From Sphingobacteriaceae bacterium (GTDB lineage: Bacteria; Bacteroidota; Bacteroidia; B-17B0; Aurantibacillaceae), in assembly GCA_947480015.1 (NCBI GenBank), contig CANKBS010000014.1, forward strand, positions 38,512 through 102,511: DNA of 64,000 nucleotides. The letters are read 5' to 3'. This document shows, one piece after another, positions 17,175-24,053 of the stretch (position 1 is its first letter; every line of letters begins with the position of its first letter). The notes below the pieces were generated by a model. The model saw only the letters and a list, made by a program, of their open reading frames with translations, was not told where the DNA came from and ran no database searches. Made by a program: the position numbers and the translations under genes.

Positions 17175-17379
17175 ATTTGATCTTGAGTTTTTTTAAAGCC
17201 TCACCGAGTTCAACTATTGATTCCGGATTCATTTTATATTCTTCTAATCGTTCGTTGATTAACTTTGTTTCTTCCTCATCAGATAATTCTGAATTATTAA
17301 TCCTGACAAAGTCTAAGCTGTTTAGAAATTCTATAAAAACTTTTGCTTTGTTATCGTTTATATCTAATGAAAGCAGCAT
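17164..17379 (-). CDS. ParE-module antitoxin-like protein
   Basis: A 71-residue acidic protein just upstream of, and overlapping, the toxin reading frame, which is the usual antitoxin-toxin order. The N-terminal MLLSLDINDNKAKVFIEFLN resembles the start of Bacteroidota antitoxins whose DNA-binding part is small or absent. The C-terminal part (SIVELGEALKKLKIKYGF) has the mixed acidic/basic helix that would wrap the toxin. It should neutralise the ParE-like toxin; if the toxin is truly dead it is now dispensable. A TAACTTTA box lies about 15 bp upstream on the minus strand and may be its promoter. Confidence 0.7.
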   Translation of the reverse strand: MLLSLDINDNKAKVFIEFLNSLDFVRINNSELSDEEETKLINERLEEYKMNPESIVELGEALKKLKIKYGF

Positions 17380-17416
17380 GTTTTGATTTTATGTATTAAA
17401 GTTACAATTATTTTAT

Positions 17417-17758
17417 TCACTCCTCAACCTCAATTTTAAATTTGTGTAAAAAACGATGTACAATCGGACTAAAGATGATGGCCACCGAAGTTAAAAATGC
17501 AACCCCGCTATAAATGGCGTAAAAGGAGGCATAAATTTTACCAGAATCGTTTATGGCCCTGTCAACCGGTCCCATGCCGGTTAAGATCATACTCGCGTTG
17601 TATAAACTATCTACCCAGTCAAGAGCAAAATAATGGTGGTACCCTGCCATCCCTAAAAGCAATGAAAAAGCAAGCACTACAGAGCCTGCCAGCATACTTT
17701 TTATAATCTTATTGGCATAATGTTTTTTGTGTGGGAGTGTTTTAAGATGATTGGCCAT
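17417..17758 (-). CDS. small membrane protein with pore-loop-like segment
   Basis: A 113-residue protein with two clear membrane segments (SVVLAFSLLLGMAGYHHYF near residue 30 and YAIYSGVAFLTSVAIIFSPI near residue 82). Between them lies DWVDSLYNASMILTGMGPVD, an arrangement reminiscent of a 2-TM ion-channel pore loop. The selectivity signature is not that of potassium channels (TGMGP instead of TVGYG), so a channel role is only a suggestion. It ends in a basic/acidic cytoplasmic tail. It is transcribed toward the antitoxin and divergent from marC. I do not recognise a named family. Confidence 0.6.
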   Translation of the reverse strand: MANHLKTLPHKKHYANKIIKSMLAGSVVLAFSLLLGMAGYHHYFALDWVDSLYNASMILTGMGPVDRAINDSGKIYASFYAIYSGVAFLTSVAIIFSPIVHRFLHKFKIEVEE

Positions 17759-17857
17759 TGCTAATATGCTTTTGTTTTGAATATAAATGTAGAAAGAAAA
17801 TCAGAACGGCCTTTTAATAATATAGATTATTTTTTTGGTTATTAAAGCCTTAACTTT

Positions 17858-18436
17858 ATGGTTATGAATTTAGTGTTTGATATTATTGAAATTTTAAAAG
17901 TAACCATGGTCCTTTTTGCGGTTATTGATATTATCGGTTCTATACCGGTTATAATTAATTTGAAACAAAACACCGGTATTATTCAGCCTTTCAAAGCAGC
18001 ATGGGTATCGCTTTTGATCATGATCGTGTTTTTATTTGTGGGTGAATCTATTTTACACATCATTGGCATTACCGAAGGTGATTTTGCAATAGCAGGTTCT
18101 TTTGTTTTGTTTTTTATTGCACTCGAAATGATTTTGGGCATCAAGATTTACCGTGATGAATTACCCAACACCGCCACCATCGTTCCTTTGGCTTTCCCTT
18201 TAATTGCAGGCACGGGCACATTAACCACACTATTATCCATTCGTGCCGAATATAATTTACTTTCTATTTTGATTGCTTTAATCATTAACGTGATGATTGT
18301 TTATTTTGTGCTAAAATATTTACATAAGCTCGAAAAACTTTTAGGTTTGGGTGGAATAGCGATTATCAAAAAGGTGTTTGGTATTGTTCTTTTAGCGCTT
18401 GCCATCAAATTATTTAGAAAATACAGTGGATTATGA
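17858..18436 (+). CDS. MarC/UPF0056-family membrane protein
   Basis: A 192-residue protein with six hydrophobic segments. Family features seen are the start TMVLFAVIDIIGSIPVIINL, EMILGIKIYRDE, and the central TATIVPLAFPLIAGTGTLTT motif, which is the MarC hallmark. MarC proteins are inner-membrane proteins of uncertain transport function. Two ATG codons compete, 17858 and 17864. A TAACTTTA box at 17851-17858 overlaps the first, so 17864 may be the true start. The stop overlaps the start of the next, interrupted gene by 4 nt (ATGA). Confidence 0.9.
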   Translation: MVMNLVFDIIEILKVTMVLFAVIDIIGSIPVIINLKQNTGIIQPFKAAWVSLLIMIVFLFVGESILHIIGITEGDFAIAGSFVLFFIALEMILGIKIYRDELPNTATIVPLAFPLIAGTGTLTTLLSIRAEYNLLSILIALIINVMIVYFVLKYLHKLEKLLGLGGIAIIKKVFGIVLLALAIKLFRKYSGL

Positions 18437-18807
18437 TCTCACGTTCACTCATGACCATTGGTTTGCTCATTGCTTCCAATACTTTTATGACCATTGCTTG
18501 GTAAGGACACCTGCGCTATAAAGATATTCCGGTTTTAAAAGGAAGTGGTTTGTTTACCATGGTTCTTATTAGCTGGGGCATAGCTTTTTTTGAATACATG
18601 TTAATGATTCCTGCCAATAAATTCGGAAGCAACATCAATGGCGGACCCTTTAACATGTGGCAACTCAAACTTATTCAGGAAGTTGTTTCTATTTCAGTAT
18701 TTGTGGTCTTTACACTGATCTTCTTTAAAACCGATCAACTAAAGTGGAATCATCTTGTCGGTTTTGTTTTTCTTTTAGGCGCGGTTTATTTTTTCTTTAA
18801 GAAATAG
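18433..18807 (+). pseudogene. DMT-type DUF486 membrane protein with in-frame stop
   Basis: Read through from ATG 18433, the 124-codon frame gives a normal DUF486 protein: TIGLLIASNTFMTIAW, then GHLRYKDIPVLKG, LISWGIAFFEYMLMIPANKF, NGGPFNMWQLKLIQEV and a last membrane segment. At codon 24 (18502-18504) the sequence reads TAA where the family has a Tyr (AWYGHL); TAT or TAC to TAA is one base change. The frame is otherwise intact, so this is a recent nonsense mutation or an error. Its start overlaps marC by ATGA, implying coupling. A shorter protein could begin at TTG 18550 but would lack the first membrane helix. Confidence 0.8.
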
Positions 18808-18839
18808 AAATCAAATCGCCAATTTCTAATCTTTAATCT

Positions 18840-19499
18840 TTAACTATGTGTAGCCTCTCTCAGAAATTCCAGGAAAGGAAGCATCGCTTTAAAGCCACCT
18901 GTAATATAACTCTCCGTATCCTTCGCCAAAACCTGCTTATCACTCAAGTGATGCATCACTATAAAATGTTTGTTCTTTAATAATTCCACCTGAGGATGTT
19001 CTTTATCAAATCCCTTGGGTGGATTTTTTAATTTATCTTCTTCATCCAAACCCTTGAAATATTTTTTAAAGCTAGTCGATTTAAAGATTTTTAATAAAGC
19101 ATCGGCATTGTAATCTATTTCCTGACGAATGGCTTGCAACACTTCAGGTTGCGGCATATACACACCACCGGCTAAAAAACTTCCACCCGGTTCTAAATGC
19201 AAGTAATAACCCGCCAATAACGATTTTTTGCCTCCCGGATTAATACTGGCTCCCATATTACTTTTATAAGGCGTTTTATCTTTCGAAAAATGTACATCCT
19301 TATAAATACGAAAGGTGCAGTCTTTGCCTTTTAAGTCTGGCGCTATCTGTTTATCGAATTTTCTAACACCTGTTATTACTTTGTTAACAAGGGCTTCAAC
19401 CGCTTCTTTTGATTGGAGGTAAGTGTTTTTGTTTTTCTCAAACCAATCTTTATTATTATTGGTTTTAAGCTCTTTTAAAAAATTAAGCGTATACTTCAT
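18840..19499 (-). CDS. DUF2461-domain protein
   Basis: A 219-residue protein matching DUF2461 (the TIGR02453 family): LNFLKELKTNNNKDWFEKNK at the start, FRIYKDVHFSKDKTPYKSNM, YYLHLEPGGSFLAGGVYMP and KGFDKEHPQVELLKNKHFIV. Length is normal. The family is widespread and conserved, but its biochemical role is unknown. No signal peptide is present. The stop of the AI-2E-type permease gene is not shared: this gene starts 1 bp downstream of the permease stop, so both are one minus-strand transcript. Confidence 0.93.
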   Translation of the reverse strand: MKYTLNFLKELKTNNNKDWFEKNKNTYLQSKEAVEALVNKVITGVRKFDKQIAPDLKGKDCTFRIYKDVHFSKDKTPYKSNMGASINPGGKKSLLAGYYLHLEPGGSFLAGGVYMPQPEVLQAIRQEIDYNADALLKIFKSTSFKKYFKGLDEEDKLKNPPKGFDKEHPQVELLKNKHFIVMHHLSDKQVLAKDTESYITGGFKAMLPFLEFLREATHS

Positions 19500-19500
19500 G

Positions 19501-20586
19501 TTATTGAATGGTGTCGGATATTTTTTTGAAAAATTTAAGATGGCCTAAAAATACTTTAGCAACGACCCTCAGTAAGGTATAACTTGGTAAAGCTATGACC
19601 ATGCCGAAAATACCGCCCAGCTTGGCAGCCATTAAGGTGACAATAAATATTTCAAGGGGATGAGCCTTTACCGAATTGGAAAACAAAAATGGCTGCACAA
19701 TAAAACCATCAATAAGGTTAATGCTTAGCATGGCAAAAAAGATTTCATAAATAGTTGGGCCAATCATATCGTAAGCCCCCATACCAATACAACTGCTTAC
19801 ACCTAAAATTACTGCAATACACATGGTTATAATCGATCCGATATAGGGAATCACATTTAGTAATCCGGCACAAAAGGCAATGATAAGTGCATTCTTGACA
19901 CCCAAAAGAGATAGTACTAATAAAACAGCCATACTGACTAAAAACATATCAAAAAATAAAGCTGCAAAATACTTGCTCAACATGCGTTTGCTGGTTTTTA
20001 AAATCTCGCTAACGGCCTCTTCATAACCGGAAGGGGTAATTACCAAAATACTTTCTCTTACCAAATTCTCATCTTTTAAAAGGAAAAAGGTGATAAACAG
20101 AACACATAATACGCCCCCTAAAATGGAACCAAAATAACCAAACACATTATTTAACACCATGCCCAGGTTATTAGCCGTAATAAAACTTTTTAACTGCGTG
20201 GCAACACTTATTTTAAGATCTTCTTCTTCACCAAATTTTAAAAGCAAGGCTTTAACTGACGGAAATTGCGCCAAGATATTATGAAGGACTTCATAAAAGT
20301 TTAAATCATACAAAAAATTAATTTCGGCTGCTAGGGCCGGAACAACCAGAAAAAACACGCCAACCAAAACGGTGAGCATGACCGAAATGGTCAACAATGC
20401 AGCAATACTACGTGGAACACGAAATCTTCCTAATTTTATTTTTTCAATAAGATTACTGATGGGATTACCAATCAAAAACAACACCAGTGAAATGCCCAGA
20501 TAAATAACTAGTTTAAAAAATAAAACTGCAAAGAGCAGAATGGCCACTATGCCTAGTAACCGCCATATACTAAATCCTGTTTTCAT
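19501..20586 (-). CDS. AI-2E-family transporter (permease)
   Basis: A 361-residue membrane protein with the AI-2E/YdiK pattern: two N-terminal membrane segments around IYLGISLVLFLIGNPI, a soluble stretch near residues 85-140, then GGVLCVLFITFFLLKDENLV, and a C-terminal cluster with LLNVIPYIGSIITMCIAVIL and VQPFLFSNSVKAHPLEIFIV. It has about eight transmembrane helices. Despite the family name only a few members export autoinducer-2; others act as Na+/H+ antiporters, and the substrate here is unknown. The start ATG 20586 is divergent from the GWxTD gene. Confidence 0.9.
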   Translation of the reverse strand: MKTGFSIWRLLGIVAILLFAVLFFKLVIYLGISLVLFLIGNPISNLIEKIKLGRFRVPRSIAALLTISVMLTVLVGVFFLVVPALAAEINFLYDLNFYEVLHNILAQFPSVKALLLKFGEEEDLKISVATQLKSFITANNLGMVLNNVFGYFGSILGGVLCVLFITFFLLKDENLVRESILVITPSGYEEAVSEILKTSKRMLSKYFAALFFDMFLVSMAVLLVLSLLGVKNALIIAFCAGLLNVIPYIGSIITMCIAVILGVSSCIGMGAYDMIGPTIYEIFFAMLSINLIDGFIVQPFLFSNSVKAHPLEIFIVTLMAAKLGGIFGMVIALPSYTLLRVVAKVFLGHLKFFKKISDTIQ

Positions 20587-20649
20587 TTTTAATATTAGGC
20601 TAAGGTAAGTTTTATACTCAAGATTTGCATAGCCCCACGAATTTTTATT

Positions 20650-20657
20650 TAAATTTG
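20650..20657 (+). promoter_or_regulatory. promoter of GWxTD gene
   Basis: TAAATTTG matches TAnnTTTG exactly. A TTG at 20625-20627, 22 bp upstream, can serve as the -33 element. The box ends 5 nt before the proposed TTG start codon, implying a nearly leaderless mRNA. Confidence 0.55.
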
Positions 20658-20662
20658 AATGG

Positions 20663-21943
20663 TTGACACAACTGTGTAAAAATAGTATTTTTCTTCTGCT
20701 CTGCTTAGTACTTGTAAGCTGTCAAACAAAACGACAGTATACCTCCAAGCCTTCTAAAAGTTTGGTTAATCCCGATAGTGAACTGCTTGAGGTTAACGCC
20801 ATCGCCTATCATCTGAACGATAGCTTGAGCATGACTTTTCTTGAGATTAAAAATGAAAATCTTTTGTATAAACGCCCCGACACCACCAAAGCGTTTTACG
20901 CAGAAGTTAGGGTAAGTTATAAATTGCTGAGTGAACCTAATTCACGGGTTATTCTTGATTCCGGCTCCTTTTATTTAAACGATAGGGCAGGGGAGGAAAA
21001 CGTGCAAGTAAAATCGGTGTATGCCAAATTTCGCTTGAAGGCCTTTTTAGGAACAAATTACTATCTCGATATTCGGGTCTTCGATCTTAATAAAAAAACG
21101 AAATACAGCAAGGGGCTAAATGTGTATAAGTACAACAAACTCACCGAACAGAATTATTTGATTCGACATAAAGATCAGATTGCCTTTAAAAATAATTTTT
21201 TAAAGGATGATGAATTGAGCATATCCTGCGCTAATAGCGCTTTGTCAAAAATAACGGTGGATTGTTTTTTTAAAGATTTTGGTCCGGCTCTGCCTCCGTT
21301 TTCATCAAAAATACCCGATGAATTTAAGTACAAGCCCGATTCGGTATTTGAAACTCCCTTTACGAACGGCGAATTTAAAATTACCATGCCCGAAAAAGGC
21401 TTCTACCATATTATTTCTGATTCTAAAAAAAACGAAGGCCTCACACTCTATACATACGACATTACCTTTCCCGGTGTTAGTAACAGTGACGATATGATTA
21501 ATGCAACCCGCTATATCATGAACCGTGAGGAATTTGAAAATTGTAAAGAATCAAACGAACAAAAATCCTGCATCGAACAATTTTGGTTAAACATTGGTGG
21601 AAGCAACGAGCGCGCCCGTGAATTATTAAAGCGTTATTACGGAAGAGTGAAGGAAGCGAATAAATACTACACCTCTTATGCGCAAGGCTGGAAAAGCGAT
21701 CGTGGAATGATCTACATTGTGTTTGGGCCGCCTACCAATACTTACCGAAGTAAAGAAGATGAGATTTGGGTATATGGTAATGAAGCGAATCCAAGTACCT
21801 TGCGTTTTATTTTTAATAAAACCCAAAACCCGTTTACCGATAACGATTTTGTTTTAGAACGCTCACCGTTTTTTAAGGAAGCCTATTACACCGCCGTTGA
21901 TTATTGGCGTCAGGGCGTGGTTTATATGGATTCAAAAAAATGA
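20663..21943 (+). CDS. GWxTD-domain lipoprotein
   Basis: A 426-residue lipoprotein with lipobox LVSC (Cys20). The body is beta-rich; at the C terminus YAQGWKSDRGMIYIVFGPP is the signature of GWxTD proteins, here as GWKSD. The family occurs in Bacteroidota and related groups with unknown function, probably in the envelope. The start codon is not ATG: TTG at 20663 fits the promoter, and CTG at 20672 would also keep the lipobox. No in-frame ATG lies upstream of the lipobox. It is convergent with rnhA with no gap. Confidence 0.85.
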   Translation: MTQLCKNSIFLLLCLVLVSCQTKRQYTSKPSKSLVNPDSELLEVNAIAYHLNDSLSMTFLEIKNENLLYKRPDTTKAFYAEVRVSYKLLSEPNSRVILDSGSFYLNDRAGEENVQVKSVYAKFRLKAFLGTNYYLDIRVFDLNKKTKYSKGLNVYKYNKLTEQNYLIRHKDQIAFKNNFLKDDELSISCANSALSKITVDCFFKDFGPALPPFSSKIPDEFKYKPDSVFETPFTNGEFKITMPEKGFYHIISDSKKNEGLTLYTYDITFPGVSNSDDMINATRYIMNREEFENCKESNEQKSCIEQFWLNIGGSNERARELLKRYYGRVKEANKYYTSYAQGWKSDRGMIYIVFGPPTNTYRSKEDEIWVYGNEANPSTLRFIFNKTQNPFTDNDFVLERSPFFKEAYYTAVDYWRQGVVYMDSKK

Positions 21944-22402
21944 TTACTTCCCTAGGTAACCCTCATCAATCGGCAAATGCAGCTTTTTAGAGGCGGCCAC
22001 TGCTAATGCATCACAACGGTTATTCTCTACATTGCTGGCATGACCCTTCACCCAATGAAATTCATGTTTTGTCGCATCATACACGCTTAAAAAGCGTTGC
22101 CACAAATCGGGATTAGCCTTGTTTTTAAAGCCAATCTTTCGCCAGCCAAACACCCATTTTAAATTAATGGAATCCACCACATACTTACTGTCGGAATATA
22201 CTTTTACTTTCAGGTCATTTTGTGTAATGCTCTCCAAACCTACTATCACAGCCATTAACTCCATGCGGTTATTGGTGGTGTGTTTAAAACCGGCACTTAT
22301 CTCCTTGCGGTGATTCTTAAATTTTAAGACTACGCCAAAACCACCCGGACCCGGATTACCGCTGGCAGCACCATCGGTGTATATTTCTATAAAATGTTCC
22401 AA
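21944..22402 (-). CDS. rnhA: ribonuclease HI
   Basis: A 152-residue enzyme that cuts the RNA strand of RNA-DNA hybrids during primer and R-loop removal. All active-site parts are seen: Asp10 in IYTDGAASGNPGPGGFG, the Glu in NNRMELMAV, the Asp in VYSDSKYVVDSI, and the C-terminal WVKGHASNVENNRCDALAV with the final catalytic Asp. Length is normal and there is no N-terminal hybrid-binding domain. It is divergent from sucD; a perfect inverted repeat lies in the shared upstream region. Confidence 0.96.
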   Translation of the reverse strand: MEHFIEIYTDGAASGNPGPGGFGVVLKFKNHRKEISAGFKHTTNNRMELMAVIVGLESITQNDLKVKVYSDSKYVVDSINLKWVFGWRKIGFKNKANPDLWQRFLSVYDATKHEFHWVKGHASNVENNRCDALAVAASKKLHLPIDEGYLGK

Positions 22403-22490
22403 ATTACTAAACCGTGAAAATAAATTATTTTAATCGAAAAATCATTTATTTTTCTCAGTATATGGTTCGAAAGGATATTGTTTCTTAAAA

Positions 22491-22521
22491 CATGCATCGC
22501 TTAACTAATTAGCGATGCATG
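22491..22521. repeat. perfect 11-bp inverted repeat in rnhA-sucD gap
   Basis: CATGCATCGCT (22491-22501) and its exact reverse complement AGCGATGCATG (22511-22521), separated by TAACTAATT. There is no T-run beside it, so it is not a typical terminator. It lies 89 bp from the rnhA start and 140 bp from the sucD start, upstream of the sucD promoter. It could be an operator or a hairpin; nothing shows which. Confidence 0.7.
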
Positions 22522-22612
22522 CTAAGTTGTGCAATTTTATATGCACGAATAATGATTAATATCAGCAGTTAAACCTGGCCTTGAGGCCTTTACCCAACAA
22601 ATAAAAGCTCTT

Positions 22613-22643
22613 TTGCGTAAGTGCAAATTAGTGACTATATTCG
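22613..22643 (+). promoter_or_regulatory. sucD promoter
   Basis: TTG at 22613-22615 and TATATTCG at 22636-22643 (seven of eight to TAnnTTTG), with a 20-bp spacer, as expected for the Bacteroidota primary sigma factor. The start codon follows 18 nt after the -7 box. Confidence 0.55.
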
Positions 22644-22661
22644 TGGCTCAAAATTTCGTTT

Positions 22662-23552
22662 ATGTCAGTTTTAGTAAATAAAGATTCAAAGGTAATTGTT
22701 CAAGGTTTTACAGGTGGTGAGGGAACTTTCCACGCTACTCAAATGATTGAGTATGGAACGAATGTAGTTGGTGGTGTAACTCCCGGAAAAGGTGGAACCA
22801 TGCACTTAGATCGTCCGGTGTTTAATACCGTTTCAGAGGCTGTTAAAACGGCCGGTGCTGATGTTTCTATCATTTTTGTTCCGGCTGCTTTTGCTGCTGA
22901 TGCCATTATGGAATCGGCTGACGCAGGCATTAAGGTGATTGTTTGTATCACTGAAGGCATTCCTGTTAAGGACATGATTTATGTGAAAGAATATTTAAAA
23001 GGAAAAACTTGCCGCTTAATAGGTCCAAACTGTCCTGGTGTGATTACCGCCGGTGAAGCCAAGGTTGGTATTATGCCGGGCTTTGTCTTTAAAAAAGGTA
23101 AAATCGGAATCGTTTCAAAAAGTGGTACTTTAACTTATGAAGCCGCTGATCAAATTGCGAAAGCAGGCTTAGGCGTGACTACAGCCATTGGTATTGGTGG
23201 TGATCCAATTATTGGAACGCCTACTAAAGATGCGGTTGAATTATTAATGAATGATCCTGAAACGGAAGCCATTGTTATGATTGGTGAAATTGGCGGGAAT
23301 TATGAAGCGGAAGCAGCCCGTTGGATTAAAGCAAACGGTAACAAAAAACCGGTTGTAGGTTTTATAGCCGGACAAACTGCGCCTAAAGGTCGTACCATGG
23401 GTCATGCCGGTGCTATTGTTGGTGGCGCTGAAGATACCGCTCAAGCTAAAATGCAAATCATGCGCGAGTGTGGTATTCACGTGTGTGAGAGTCCTGCCGA
23501 AATTGGCAAAACCATGCTAGCCGTTTTAAAAGGCGAAAAAGCAATTGCTTAA
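22662..23552 (+). CDS. sucD: succinate-CoA ligase, alpha subunit
   Basis: A 296-residue subunit of the TCA-cycle enzyme that interconverts succinyl-CoA and succinate while making ATP or GTP. Motifs: the CoA-binding [17 protein letters not shown] near the start, [40 protein letters not shown], and the phosphohistidine loop GHAGAIVGG with His248. Length and motif order are normal. The beta subunit gene sucC is not adjacent, unlike the sucCD pair of many bacteria. A terminator follows immediately. Confidence 0.97.
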   Translation: MSVLVNKDSKVIVQGFTGGEGTFHATQMIEYGTNVVGGVTPGKGGTMHLDRPVFNTVSEAVKTAGADVSIIFVPAAFAADAIMESADAGIKVIVCITEGIPVKDMIYVKEYLKGKTCRLIGPNCPGVITAGEAKVGIMPGFVFKKGKIGIVSKSGTLTYEAADQIAKAGLGVTTAIGIGGDPIIGTPTKDAVELLMNDPETEAIVMIGEIGGNYEAEAARWIKANGNKKPVVGFIAGQTAPKGRTMGHAGAIVGGAEDTAQAKMQIMRECGIHVCESPAEIGKTMLAVLKGEKAIA

Positions 23553-23572
23553 TTAGTATAGGATATAAAACG

Positions 23573-23600
23573 AAAGCCATCCATAGGGGTGGCTTTTTTG
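23573..23600 (+). terminator. sucD terminator
   Basis: Stem GCCATCC (23576-23582) pairs with GGGTGGC (23587-23593), with one G-U pair, followed by TTTTTT (23594-23599). It is a typical intrinsic terminator 20-50 nt after the sucD stop. Confidence 0.8.
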
Positions 23601-23651
23601 TTTTTGTGATTATTGCTTTTTTTTCTCAAAGACTTCGTGCTGCGCCACTTT

Positions 23652-24053
23652 TTATTTTTCTTCCACCATGACACGGTCGCTACCATTAAAATAAGGCGCC
23701 TGTATACTGAGTACTTTCATGGGAGTGGCACTTGTTGATTTTACCGAATGCACCATGTTTTTCGGAATAAAAATGAGATCCCCTTTTTTTACCGCAAATG
23801 TTTTATCACCCAGCTTCATCAACCCTTCTCCTTCCAATATCTGCGCATGTTCGCTATGATACGGATGCTTGTGAGGTTTTACTTCTTTTGGAATAATAAT
23901 ACAAAAACTACTGGCCAAACTATCGCCAAACAGTGGTTTCATAAAAATGTTCTCTGATTTCTGATCGTTGTGAATGGTATCGGTATTAATAACGGTTTGC
24001 GACTTGCCGAATAAAAAACAAGTCGCAAACAGTATACTAATATAATAGCGCAT
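23652..24053 (-). CDS. cupin-domain protein, secreted
   Basis: A 133-residue protein with a signal peptide (MRYYISILFATCFLFGKSQ) and a single cupin domain: PHKHPYHSEHAQILEGEGLM (metal-binding His residues and Glu of cupin motif 1) and KKGDLIFIPKNMVHSVKS (motif 2 with its His). It should hold one metal ion in a small beta-barrel. The substrate is unknown; the protein is periplasmic or at the surface. Its ATG shares one base with the TAA of the upstream gene (TAATG), a sign of translational coupling. Confidence 0.87.
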   Translation of the reverse strand: MRYYISILFATCFLFGKSQTVINTDTIHNDQKSENIFMKPLFGDSLASSFCIIIPKEVKPHKHPYHSEHAQILEGEGLMKLGDKTFAVKKGDLIFIPKNMVHSVKSTSATPMKVLSIQAPYFNGSDRVMVEEK

